Shown here: piece by piece, positions 45,292 through 54,067 of the stretch
Position numbering within the stretch: position 1 is the stretch's first letter
Layout of the letters: the number at the start of each line of letters is the position of its first letter
Source of the DNA: Micromonospora coriariae
Lineage (GTDB): Bacteria > Actinomycetota > Actinomycetes > Mycobacteriales > Micromonosporaceae
Direction of reading: 5' to 3'
Assembly: GCF_900091455.1 (NCBI RefSeq)
Contig: NZ_LT607412.1
Span: 1,364,001-1,428,000, forward strand
Length of the DNA: 64,000 nucleotides
Notes under the pieces: model-generated
The model's input: the letters and a program-made list of their open reading frames with translations, nothing else
What the model was told of the DNA's origin: nothing
Databases searched by the model: none
Made by a program: the position numbers and the translations under genes

Positions 45292-46464
45292 GTGAGCGCC
45301 CGTCCCCCGTACTTCCGCGCCCGCCGCCTCCGGGCGGCCCTCGCGGCGTCCTGCGCGGCACTGCTCCTCACCGCCGGTTGCAGTTTCGGCGAGCCGGAGC
45401 CGGACCCGGCCGGTGAGCCGCCCAACCTGCCGACCCCGTCGGCGTCGGCCAGCCCCGGCGGCGCCGGCCAGCAGGCGGTGGCGACCGTGCTCGCCAAGGG
45501 CCTGCGGGTGCCCTGGGCCATCGCCTTCCTGCCGGACGGCGGGGCGCTGGTCACCGAGCGGGACACCGGCCGGATCCTCCAGGTCGGCCCCGAGTCCGGG
45601 CCGGACGGGCTGCGGGTCCGCGTCGTGCAGACCATCACCGACGTCGCGGCGGCCGGCGAGGGCGGCCTCCTCGGCATCGCCGTCTCCCCCGGCTACGACC
45701 GGGACCGGACGGTCTTCGTCTACTACACCGCCGAGCAGGACAACCGGGTCGTCCGGTTGCAACTCGGCGGGCAGCCCACCCCGATCGTCACCGGCATTCC
45801 CAAAGCCAATGTGCACAACGGCGGCGGGCTCGGCTTCGGCCCCGACGGGCAGCTCTACGTCAGCACGGGCGACGCCGGGCAGCGCCCGAATTCGCAGGAC
45901 GTGAAGAGCCTCGGCGGCAAGATCCTGCGGATCACCCCGAACGGCAAGCCGGCGGCGGGCAATCCGTACCCCGGCTCCCCGGTCTGGTCGCTCGGGCACC
46001 GCAACGTGCAGGGCTTCGCCTGGGACGCGGCCAAACGGATGTACGCCGTCGAGTTCGGCCAGAACACCTGGGACGAGATCAACCAGATCACCAAGGGTGG
46101 CAACTACGGCTGGCCGCAGGTCGAGGGGCGGGCCGGCGACAAGCGGTACACGGACCCGATCACCCAGTGGGCGACCTCGGACGCGTCCTGCTCCGGCCTG
46201 GCCGCCACCGATCGGCTGCTGGTCACCGGTTGCCTGCGCGGCAAGCGGCTCTGGGTGATGGAGCTGACCGACACCGGCGCACTGCTCGGGCAGCCCAGCG
46301 AGCTGCTCACCAACCGGTACGGCCGGCTGCGAGCGGTTGCCGCCGCGCCCGACGGTTCACTCTGGGTGAGCACCTCGAACCACGACGGGCGGGGCGACCC
46401 GGCGGCCGACGACGACCGTCTCCTGCGGGTGGTCTTCGCCGGCGGCGACGGCGGTCGCAGCTGA
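45292..46464 (+). CDS. PQQ-type sugar (glucose/sorbosone) dehydrogenase lipoprotein
   Basis: A 390-residue lipoprotein. Signal and lipobox: LAASCAALLLTAGCSF, with the lipidated Cys near residue 30. The beta-propeller shows the family path: VPWAIAFLPDGGALVTERD, GEGGLLGIAVSPGYDRD, NGGGLGFGPDGQLYVSTGDA, then SLGGKILRITPNG, LGHRNVQGFAWD and GGNYGWPQVEG. It is a soluble-GDH-like fold; whether it truly binds PQQ is not shown. The GTG is preceded by TACCCT and 7 nt, a leaderless arrangement. Confidence 0.88.
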   Translation: MSARPPYFRARRLRAALAASCAALLLTAGCSFGEPEPDPAGEPPNLPTPSASASPGGAGQQAVATVLAKGLRVPWAIAFLPDGGALVTERDTGRILQVGPESGPDGLRVRVVQTITDVAAAGEGGLLGIAVSPGYDRDRTVFVYYTAEQDNRVVRLQLGGQPTPIVTGIPKANVHNGGGLGFGPDGQLYVSTGDAGQRPNSQDVKSLGGKILRITPNGKPAAGNPYPGSPVWSLGHRNVQGFAWDAAKRMYAVEFGQNTWDEINQITKGGNYGWPQVEGRAGDKRYTDPITQWATSDASCSGLAATDRLLVTGCLRGKRLWVMELTDTGALLGQPSELLTNRYGRLRAVAAAPDGSLWVSTSNHDGRGDPAADDDRLLRVVFAGGDGGRS

Positions 46465-46525
46465 TTCGCGTCACCATCCGGTCAGGTTTGCCAAGATCCT
46501 CCGACGGGCAGGTCAGACTCTCAGC

Positions 46526-48094
46526 ATGGACGGGCAGCACGACGAGCAGCATGACGGCACCGGGGACCGGGACGAGCCGGTGACCGACGCTGCGCCGCGG
46601 CGGTCGGTGGGTCGGCCGGCCGGCCGGCCCGGTCCCGTACGCCGCACCGGGGTCATCCTCGCCGTGCTCGCCGTGGCCCTGGCCGGAGCGGTGCTCGGGG
46701 TGCTCGCCGGCGGCCGGGTGGACACCGACATCGGGCCGTTCCGGGCCAACCTCACCCTCACCCCCGCCAGCACCGGCGGCACCACCGTCGACGTGCCGCC
46801 GCTCGGCGCGCTGCTGCTCGACAGCCACGACGGGCCGACGCACCTCACAGTGCGACTGGGCGCACTGGACCAGGGGCGCACCGAGGCGCTCATCGACGAC
46901 CCGGCGAGCATCAGCCGGGCCAGCCAGAGCGCCGTCGAGGACGTCCGGTCCGGGGTGATGCGGCTCGGCCTGCGGACCCTCGCCTCGGCGGTGCTGGTCA
47001 CCCTGATCCTGGCCGGGCTGGCCTTCCGCGACGTACGACGCACCGCCTGGGCGGGCGGGTTGGCGCTGCTGGTCACCGCCGGCAGCCTCGGCACAGCGGC
47101 GGCCACCCTGCGCCCGCAGGCGATCGAGGAGCCGCGCTACGAGGGGCTGCTGGTCAACGCGCCGGCGATCGTCGGTGACGCCCGCCGGATCGCCAACGAC
47201 TACACCAAGTACGCCGAGCAGCTGCAACGCATCGTCGGCAACGTCAGCCAGCTCTACACCACTGTGTCGGCGCTGCCGGTGTACGAGCCGGCCCCCGGCA
47301 CCACCCGGGTGCTGCACATCTCGGACCTGCACCTCAACCCGACCGCCTGGCAGCTGATCCGGACGGTGGTGGAGCAGTTCGGCATCGACGTGGTGATCGA
47401 CACCGGGGACATCACCGACTGGGGCAGCGAGCCGGAGGCGTCCTTCGTCGGCTCGATCGGCCTGCTGAAGAAGCCGTACGTCTTCATCCGCGGCAACCAC
47501 GACTCCGGCCGCACAGGTGCCGCGGTGGCCCGCCAACCGAACGCGATAGTGCTGAACAACACGACGACCACTGTCGCCGGACTGACCATCGCCGGCATCG
47601 GCGACCCGCGCTTCACTCCGGACAAGAACACGTCCCCGGCCGGCAGCGGGCTCACCCAGAAGGTGGCCGACCAGGTGATCGGAGCCGGCGAGCAGTTGGC
47701 CACCACTGTGCGCCGCTCACCGCGGCCGGTGAACATCGCGCTGGTGCACGATCCGGCATCGGCCGGGCCGCTCGCCGGCACCTGCCCGCTGGTGCTGGCC
47801 GGGCACGCCCACGCCCGCCAGATCTCCAAGCTGCCCCAGGCCCCCGGCCAGCAGCCCACCACGCTGATGGTGGAGGGCTCCACCGGTGGCGCAGGGCTGC
47901 GCGGCCTGGAGGGTGAGAAGCCGACCCCGCTGTCGATGAGCGTGCTCTACTTCGACCAGCAGAAGATGCTCCAGGCGTACGACGACATCACCGTCGGCGG
48001 CACCGGGCAGGCCCAGGTCAACCTGGAACGGCACGTGGTGGAGGGCCCGACCGCAGGGCCGTCCCCCTCGGTCACCCCGACCCCGACCCGCTGA
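46526..48094 (+). CDS. Membrane metallophosphoesterase
   Basis: A 522-residue protein with two membrane segments (about 45-65 and 150-195) and an extracellular or cytoplasmic calcineurin-type phosphoesterase domain from about residue 270. All metal motifs are present: VLHISDLHLNP (DxH), VVIDTGDITDWGS (GD), VFIRGNHDSG (GNHD), IALVHDPAS (H) and VLAGHAHARQIS (GHxH). The substrate is unknown. ATG 46526 has CAGACT 6 nt upstream. It is convergent with the AceE-like gene. Confidence 0.87.
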   Translation: MDGQHDEQHDGTGDRDEPVTDAAPRRSVGRPAGRPGPVRRTGVILAVLAVALAGAVLGVLAGGRVDTDIGPFRANLTLTPASTGGTTVDVPPLGALLLDSHDGPTHLTVRLGALDQGRTEALIDDPASISRASQSAVEDVRSGVMRLGLRTLASAVLVTLILAGLAFRDVRRTAWAGGLALLVTAGSLGTAAATLRPQAIEEPRYEGLLVNAPAIVGDARRIANDYTKYAEQLQRIVGNVSQLYTTVSALPVYEPAPGTTRVLHISDLHLNPTAWQLIRTVVEQFGIDVVIDTGDITDWGSEPEASFVGSIGLLKKPYVFIRGNHDSGRTGAAVARQPNAIVLNNTTTTVAGLTIAGIGDPRFTPDKNTSPAGSGLTQKVADQVIGAGEQLATTVRRSPRPVNIALVHDPASAGPLAGTCPLVLAGHAHARQISKLPQAPGQQPTTLMVEGSTGGAGLRGLEGEKPTPLSMSVLYFDQQKMLQAYDDITVGGTGQAQVNLERHVVEGPTAGPSPSVTPTPTR

Positions 48095-48129
48095 GCGCGG
48101 GCCGGGGCCGCAACGTCGGTAACTCGGGG

Positions 48130-50487
48130 TCAGCGCAGGGCGATGGCTGCCAGGGCGGCGTTGACGATGCTGCCGGGCAGCAGGTCGTGCAACTCGTACA
48201 GCTCGGTCACGCTGCCGGACTGGCCGAACTCGTCCACCCCGAGCGGCACCGCCGGCGCGGCGAGCGCCGAGCCGAGCCAGGCCATCGCGTGCGACGCGGC
48301 GTCGTGCACGGTCACCACCGGCACCCGGTCGGCGAACGCGGACCGCAGCGCACCCGGAACGCTCGGCACCGTCGCCGTCCGCACGCCCTGGCGCAGCGTG
48401 CGCTGCCAGGCGCGGTAGAGCCGATCCAGCGAGGTCACGTCCACCACGTGTGCGGCGACGCCCTCCTCGGCCAGCTCCGCGGCGGCGGCCAGCACCTCGG
48501 GCAGCACAGCGCCGGAGGCGGCCAGCTGCACCACCGGGGCGTCGGCCAGGTGCGGGTACGCCTGGTGGGCGTCGACCAGCCGGTACGCCCCGGCGACCAC
48601 CTGCCGGCGCAGCACCGCGTCGCCGAGCCGGGCCCGGGCCGCCTCGAACGGTGCCTGCTCCAGCGGCCGGGTGCTCAGCCGGAAGTAGTACGCCCCGTCC
48701 TCGGCCGGCGCGGCGGTCGCGGCCGGGGCCGACCCGCCGGCGATCTGCCCGAGCGCGTCGCAGAGCAGCCAGTCCAGGCTTGTCGCGTACGCCGGCTCGA
48801 CGAAGGTCACCCCGGGCAGCTCCAGCCCGACAGAGGCGGTGATGGTGGACTGGTGGGCGCCGCCCTCCGGGGCCAGGGTGATGCCCGACGGGGTACCGGC
48901 GACCACGAACCGGGAGCCGGAGTAGGTGCCGTACAGGAACGCGTCCAGGCCGCGCAGCACGAACGGGTCGTAGACCGTGCCCACCGGCAGCAGCGGCTGC
49001 CCGGACAGGTCCCACGAGAGGCCGAGCTGGCCGAGCAGCAGGAACAGGTTCATCTCCGAGATGCCCAGCTCGATGTGCTGCCCGGCGGGGCTCTCGGTCC
49101 AGCGCAGCATCCGGTCCTCGGTCCAGGAACGCTGCTCGGTGGGGGCGAACACCCCGGTCTTGTTGATGAACCCGGCGAGATTGGTGGAGGTCGCCACGTC
49201 CGGTGCCGTCGTCACCAGGTAGCGGCCGACCTCCCGGTTCCGGGCCAGGTCCACCAGCACCCGGCCGAAGACCTCCTGTGTGGAGATCGGCTTGGCCGCG
49301 CGTACTCCCGTGCTCTCCGGAACGGTGACCCCCAGGGCCCGCTCGCGGGGCGCGCGGGACAGCGCCTCCCGGCGGGCGCCGGCCCGGATGCCGGCGGGTG
49401 ACGCCGGGTCGAGGCGGTCCCACTCGGTGTCCCGGGTCAACCCCTGCGCGGCGCGCAACGTGTCGACCTGCTCGGTGCTGAGCAGCGCCGAGTGGTTGCG
49501 CGGATTGCCGGCGATGGGCAACCCCCACCCCTTGACCGTGTACGCGAAGACGACGCTGGGCCGGTCGGTGACCGCGTCACACTGGGCGTACGCGTCGAGC
49601 ATCGCCTCCAGGTCGTGCCCGCCGAGGTCGGTGACGAGCGGGCCCAGCTCCTCGTCCTCGATGCCCTGGACGAAAGCGCCCACCTCGGCCGGCGCGCCGT
49701 CCAGGAACTGCTTGCGCAGCTCCGGGCCGGCCAGCCCGAACAACGACTGGTACTGCTCGTTGGGCATCGCGTCGATCCAGTCGCGCAGCGACTCGCCGCC
49801 CGGCCGGGCGTACGCCTCGGCGAGCCGACGGCCGTACTTGACCTCCACGACGTGCCAGCCGGCCGCCTCGAACTGCCCGCGCCACTGGTTGATCCGGATG
49901 CCGGGCACCACCCGGTCCAGCGACTGGCGGTTGAAGTCCACCAGCCACATGACGTTGCCCAGGCCGGTGGTGGCCGGGTCGGCGACCGCCTCCCAGATGT
50001 TGCCCTCGTCCAGCTCCGCGTCGCCGATCAGCGCGACGAACCGGGAGTGCGGGCGGGCGCCGAAGTGCGCGTCGACGTAGCGCCGGGTGGCGGCGGCGAA
50101 GAGCGGCGCCGCCGCGCCGAGGCCGACCGAGCCGGTGGAGAAGTCCACCTCGTCGGGGTCCTTGGTGCGCGACGGGTACGACTGGAGGCCGCCACGGGCC
50201 CGCAGCCGCGGCAGGTACGAGCGGTCCAGGTTGCCGAGGAGGTACTGGATGGCGTGGAACACCGGGGAGGCGTGCGGCTTCACCGCCACCCGGTCCTCGG
50301 CGTCCAGGTGCGCGAACCAGAGCGCGGTCATCGCGGTGACCAGTGAGGCGCTGGACGCCTGGTGCCCGCCGACCTTCACCCCGTCGCCGGTGGCCCGGTC
50401 GTGGTTGGCCGCGTCCACGATCCGGGTGGCCAGCCAGAGCACCCGCCGCTGGATCTCGTCGAGGACATCGAGGTCGTGCTGGTTCAC
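48130..50487 (-). CDS. AceE/transketolase-like TPP enzyme
   Basis: A 785-residue TPP-dependent enzyme resembling the homodimeric pyruvate dehydrogenase E1 (AceE) but about 110 residues shorter. GVKVGGHQASSASLVTAMTA and VAVKPHASPVFHAIQYLLG hold substrate-site His residues. FVALIGDAELDEGNIWEAV with WLVDFNRQSLD is the TPP/Mg motif (GDxxxxxN). TPSGITLAPEGGAHQS lies in the pyrimidine domain. It could be a pyruvate or 2-oxoacid dehydrogenase component, or a transketolase-like enzyme. No lipoyl E2 or E3 gene is nearby. ATG 50487 is preceded by GGAGTCAC. Confidence 0.8.
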   Translation of the reverse strand: MNQHDLDVLDEIQRRVLWLATRIVDAANHDRATGDGVKVGGHQASSASLVTAMTALWFAHLDAEDRVAVKPHASPVFHAIQYLLGNLDRSYLPRLRARGGLQSYPSRTKDPDEVDFSTGSVGLGAAAPLFAAATRRYVDAHFGARPHSRFVALIGDAELDEGNIWEAVADPATTGLGNVMWLVDFNRQSLDRVVPGIRINQWRGQFEAAGWHVVEVKYGRRLAEAYARPGGESLRDWIDAMPNEQYQSLFGLAGPELRKQFLDGAPAEVGAFVQGIEDEELGPLVTDLGGHDLEAMLDAYAQCDAVTDRPSVVFAYTVKGWGLPIAGNPRNHSALLSTEQVDTLRAAQGLTRDTEWDRLDPASPAGIRAGARREALSRAPRERALGVTVPESTGVRAAKPISTQEVFGRVLVDLARNREVGRYLVTTAPDVATSTNLAGFINKTGVFAPTEQRSWTEDRMLRWTESPAGQHIELGISEMNLFLLLGQLGLSWDLSGQPLLPVGTVYDPFVLRGLDAFLYGTYSGSRFVVAGTPSGITLAPEGGAHQSTITASVGLELPGVTFVEPAYATSLDWLLCDALGQIAGGSAPAATAAPAEDGAYYFRLSTRPLEQAPFEAARARLGDAVLRRQVVAGAYRLVDAHQAYPHLADAPVVQLAASGAVLPEVLAAAAELAEEGVAAHVVDVTSLDRLYRAWQRTLRQGVRTATVPSVPGALRSAFADRVPVVTVHDAASHAMAWLGSALAAPAVPLGVDEFGQSGSVTELYELHDLLPGSIVNAALAAIALR

Positions 50488-50562
50488 TGTGACTCCATCC
50501 GGGCGTCGCCGTTGACGCCCTCGCGAGGGGTGCGGGGTCGCGCCGCGCGAGGCGGCAGCATT

Positions 50563-50616
50563 GTTAGGAAGGGCCCCTTCTTATGCACCAGGCGATAAGA
50601 AGGGGCCCTTCCTTAC
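50563..50616 (+). repeat. 54-bp dispersed repeat, copy 3 (next to gatB stop)
   Basis: GTTAGGAAGGGCCCCTTCTT, ATGCACCAGGC and GATAAGAAGGGGCCCTTCCT. It ends 3 bp before the gatB stop codon. This copy lies between gatB and the AceE-like gene downstream, both on the minus strand. Confidence 0.85.
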
Positions 50617-50619
50617 GGC

Positions 50620-52119
50620 TCAGCCCTGGACGCCGAGGCGCTCCAGGACCAGCTCGCGGACGGTCTTCGCGTCGGCCTGGCCGCGGGTGGTCTTCATGAC
50701 CGCGCCGACCAGCGCGCCGGCCGCGGCGACCTTGCCGCTGCGGATCTTGTCGGCGATGCCGGGGTTGGCGGCGATCGCCTCGTCCACGGCGGCGGTGAGC
50801 GCGCCGGTGTCCGACACGACCTCCAGGCCCCGGTTGGTCATGATCTCGGTGGGCGAACCCTCGCCGTCGACCACGCCCTCCAGCACCGCGCGGGCCATCT
50901 TGTCGTTGAGCTTCCCGGCGTCGACCAGGCCCTGCAACTCGGCGACCTGGGCCGGGGTGGCGCCGATGTCGGCCAGCTCCAGGCCGCTCTCGTTGGCCCG
51001 GCGGGACAGCTCACCGAGCCACCACTTACGGGCGGCGGCCGGCGTGGTGCCGGCGGCGACGGTCGCCTCGATCAGCTCGACCGCGCCGGCGTTCAGCACC
51101 GACTGCATGTCCAGGTCGGACAGCCCCCACTGCTCCTGGAGCCGACGCCGGTGCACCCGGGGCAGCTCCGGCAGGGCGGCCTTCAGCTCGGCGACCCAGG
51201 CCGGGTCCGGGGCGATCGGCACCAGGTCCGGCTCCGGGAAGTACCGGTAGTCGGTCGCGGTCTCCTTGGAACGCCCCGGGGTGGTGTCGCCGGTGTCCTC
51301 GTGGAAGTGCCGGGTCTCCTGGGTGATCCGGCCGCCGGCGTCCAGCACCGAGGCCTGCCGCAGCATCTCCGAGCGGACCGCCCGCTCCACCGAGCGCAGC
51401 GAGTTGACGTTCTTTGTCTCGGTGCGGGTGCCCCACTCCTGCCCGGGCAGGTTGAGCGAGGTGTTCACGTCACAGCGCAGCGAACCCTCCTCCATCCGCA
51501 CGTCCGAGACGCCGAGGGTGCGGATCACGTCCCGCAGTTCGGTGACGTACGCCTTGGCCACCTCGGGGGCGAGCGCGCCGGTGCCCGGAATGGGCTTGGT
51601 GACGATCTCCACCAGCGGAATGCCGGCCCGGTTGTAGTCGACCAGCGACTCGGTCGCGCCGTGGATGCGGCCGGTGGCACCGCCGACGTGCAGCGTCTTG
51701 CCGGTGTCCTCCTCCAGGTGCACCCGCTCGATCTCGATGCGCACCGTCTCGCCGTTGACCTCGACGTCCAGGTAGCCGTCGACGCAGATCGGCTCGTCGT
51801 ACTGGCTGATCTGGAAGTTCTTCGGCATGTCCGGGTAGAAGTAGTTCTTCCGGGCGAACCGGCACCACTCGGCGATGGAGCAGTTCAGCGCCAGGCCGAT
51901 CCGGATGATCGCCTCGATGGCCGCCTTGTTGGCCACCGGCAGCGAGCCCGGCAGGCCCAGGCAGACCGGGCAGACCCGGGTGTTCGGCTCGCCACCGAAG
52001 TCGGTGGGGCAGCCGCAGAACATCTTGGTGTTCGTGCCCAGCTCGACGTGGGTCTCCAGGCCGATCACCGGTTCGTAGCGCGCGACGACCTCGTCGTACG
52101 CGGGCAGCGTCGTCGTCAT
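50620..52119 (-). CDS. gatB: Asp-tRNA(Asn)/Glu-tRNA(Gln) amidotransferase subunit B
   Basis: A 499-residue GatB, which activates the misacylated Glu-tRNA(Gln) or Asp-tRNA(Asn). [20 protein letters not shown], then [20 protein letters not shown] with zinc-site cysteines, and [20 protein letters not shown] are diagnostic. A YqeY-like tail domain ends the protein. It follows gatA by 13 bp. Confidence 0.97.
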   Translation of the reverse strand: MTTTLPAYDEVVARYEPVIGLETHVELGTNTKMFCGCPTDFGGEPNTRVCPVCLGLPGSLPVANKAAIEAIIRIGLALNCSIAEWCRFARKNYFYPDMPKNFQISQYDEPICVDGYLDVEVNGETVRIEIERVHLEEDTGKTLHVGGATGRIHGATESLVDYNRAGIPLVEIVTKPIPGTGALAPEVAKAYVTELRDVIRTLGVSDVRMEEGSLRCDVNTSLNLPGQEWGTRTETKNVNSLRSVERAVRSEMLRQASVLDAGGRITQETRHFHEDTGDTTPGRSKETATDYRYFPEPDLVPIAPDPAWVAELKAALPELPRVHRRRLQEQWGLSDLDMQSVLNAGAVELIEATVAAGTTPAAARKWWLGELSRRANESGLELADIGATPAQVAELQGLVDAGKLNDKMARAVLEGVVDGEGSPTEIMTNRGLEVVSDTGALTAAVDEAIAANPGIADKIRSGKVAAAGALVGAVMKTTRGQADAKTVRELVLERLGVQG

Positions 52120-52132
52120 CTGGGCTCCTGCC

Positions 52133-53608
52133 TCACAGTGCCGGTGGGGTGAACGTGCCGACCGCGGACTCCAGCGCGGCGGCGACCCGGTACATCCGGT
52201 CGTCGGCCATCGTCGGTGCCATCACCTGCAGGCCGACGGGCAGCCCCTCGGAGAGACCGCAGGGCACCGAGATGCCCGGCCCGCCGTACAGGTTGGTCGG
52301 AATGGTGAACAGGTCGGCCAGGTACATCTGGTACGGGTCGGCGGTGCGCGCGCCCATCGGGAACGCCACGGACGGGGTGGTCGGCGAGATCAGCGCGTCG
52401 ACCTGCGCGAACGCGGCGGTGAAGTCCCGCGTGATCAGCGTCCGGACCTTCTGCGCCTGCCCGTAGTAGGCGTCGTAGTAACCCGACGACAGGGCGTACG
52501 TGCCGATCATGATGCGGCGCTTGACCTCGGGGCCGAAGCCGGCCTCCCGGGTCAGCGACATGACCTCCTCCAGCGACCGGTTGCCGTCGTCGCCGACCCG
52601 CAGGCCGAACCGGACACCGTCGAACCGGGCCAGGTTGGAGGAGCACTCGCTCGGCGCGATCAGGTAGTACGCCGGCAGCGCGTAGGCGAACGTCGGGCAG
52701 GACACCTCGACGATCTCCGCACCGAGCTTGGCCAGCGCGTCCACCGCCTCGCGGAACGCGGCCATCACGCCCGGCTCGGCGCCCTCGCCGACGAACTCGC
52801 TGACGATGCCGAGCCGCACGCCGGTCAGGTCACCTGTCGCGCCGAGCCTCGCCGCCGCCACCACGTCCGGCACCGGCTGCGGGATGGAGGTGGAGTCGCG
52901 CGGGTCGTGCCCGCCGATCACCTGGTGCAGCAGGGCCGCGTCGAGCACCGTACGGGCGCACGGGCCGGGCGTGTCCAGCGACGAGGAGAAGGCGACCAGC
53001 CCGTAGCGGGAGGTGCCGCCGTAGGTGGGCTTCACGCCCACTGTGCCGGTGACCGCGCCGGGCTGGCGGATCGAGCCGCCGGTGTCCGAGCCGATCGCCA
53101 GCGGCGCCTCGTACGCGGCCAGCGCGGCGGCGCTGCCGCCACCCGAGCCGCCCGGGATCCGGCCCAGGTCCCACGGGTTGTGCGTCGGGCCGTACGCCGA
53201 GTATTCGGTGGAGGAGCCCATGGCGAACTCGTCCATGTTCGTCTTGCCGAGCATCACAGTGCCGGCCGCACGCAGCCGCTGCACGATCGTCGCGTCGTAC
53301 GGCGGGCGCCAGCCCTCCAGGATCTTCGACCCCACAGTGGTCGGCACGCCGCGGGTGGCGAGCACGTCCTTCACCGCGACCGGCACGCCGGCCAGCGGGC
53401 CCAGCTCCTCACCGGCGGCCCGGCGCTCGTCCACCGCGCGGGCGGCGGCCAGCGCGCCGTCGGTGTCCACGTGCAGGAAGGCGTGCACCCGGTCGTCGAC
53501 GGCGGCGATCCGGTCCAGGTGCGCCTGCGTCACCTCGACGGCGGAGGTCTCGCCACCGGCGACCAGGGCGGCGATTTCCGTCGCGGTCATTCTGGTCAGA
53601 TCGCTCAT
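52133..53608 (-). CDS. gatA: Asp-tRNA(Asn)/Glu-tRNA(Gln) amidotransferase subunit A
   Basis: A 491-residue amidase-signature enzyme that releases ammonia from glutamine. The Ser-cisSer-Lys triad is visible: Lys in [11 protein letters not shown], the Gly/Ser loop [16 protein letters not shown], and the nucleophile Ser in [16 protein letters not shown]. The ATG overlaps the gatC stop (ATGA). Confidence 0.97.
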   Translation of the reverse strand: MSDLTRMTATEIAALVAGGETSAVEVTQAHLDRIAAVDDRVHAFLHVDTDGALAAARAVDERRAAGEELGPLAGVPVAVKDVLATRGVPTTVGSKILEGWRPPYDATIVQRLRAAGTVMLGKTNMDEFAMGSSTEYSAYGPTHNPWDLGRIPGGSGGGSAAALAAYEAPLAIGSDTGGSIRQPGAVTGTVGVKPTYGGTSRYGLVAFSSSLDTPGPCARTVLDAALLHQVIGGHDPRDSTSIPQPVPDVVAAARLGATGDLTGVRLGIVSEFVGEGAEPGVMAAFREAVDALAKLGAEIVEVSCPTFAYALPAYYLIAPSECSSNLARFDGVRFGLRVGDDGNRSLEEVMSLTREAGFGPEVKRRIMIGTYALSSGYYDAYYGQAQKVRTLITRDFTAAFAQVDALISPTTPSVAFPMGARTADPYQMYLADLFTIPTNLYGGPGISVPCGLSEGLPVGLQVMAPTMADDRMYRVAAALESAVGTFTPPAL

Positions 53609-53910
53609 GAGGCCACATCCTCGGTCAGGATCCGCGGTACGCGGAACCGCTGGTCCTCGACGTCGGGTGCGCCCGACAGCACCTCCTGCGGCGTCAGACA
53701 CGGCGTGACCACGTCCTCGCGGAAGATGTTGGTCAGCGGCACCGAGTGCGAGGTCGGCGGGATGTCCGCCGCGGCGACCTCGCCGACCTGGGCGACCGCC
53801 TGGAGGATCACGTCGAGCTGGCCGGCGAACATGTCCAGCTCCTCCTCGGTGACGGCGAGCCGCGACAGGCGCGCCAGGTGCGCGACCTCCTCGCGGGAGA
53901 TGGCGGCCAT
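53605..53910 (-). CDS. gatC: Asp-tRNA(Asn)/Glu-tRNA(Gln) amidotransferase subunit C
   Basis: A 101-residue stabilising subunit. [20 protein letters not shown] and the C-terminal [11 protein letters not shown] are family features. It is the first gene of gatCAB. The set implies that this organism makes Gln-tRNA or Asn-tRNA by the indirect route. Confidence 0.95.
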   Translation of the reverse strand: MAAISREEVAHLARLSRLAVTEEELDMFAGQLDVILQAVAQVGEVAAADIPPTSHSVPLTNIFREDVVTPCLTPQEVLSGAPDVEDQRFRVPRILTEDVAS

Positions 53911-54067
53911 CCGTGCCCCCTTCTGATGTCCTGCTGGTCGGGCGGTGTGCCGATCGCGCGACGGGTGGAGCGTGACGCGCGGTGACCGGAGCGAGTCTAT
54001 TGTTCCGCTCCGGTGCCGCGTCCACGACTCCCCCTCCGCCGGCCTCTCGGGCCGGGCCGTCTGCGGG

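Noticed and set aside
42286..45999. A 1237-codon open frame ending in the 2-hydroxyacid dehydrogenase
   Set aside because: Only the last 308 codons code; the rest is antisense to the PP2C phosphatase and the sugar dehydrogenase and lacks stop codons because of GC content.
51151..52152. A 333-codon frame antisense to gatB
   Set aside because: Low-complexity product and no ribosome-binding site; a shadow of a strongly conserved gene.
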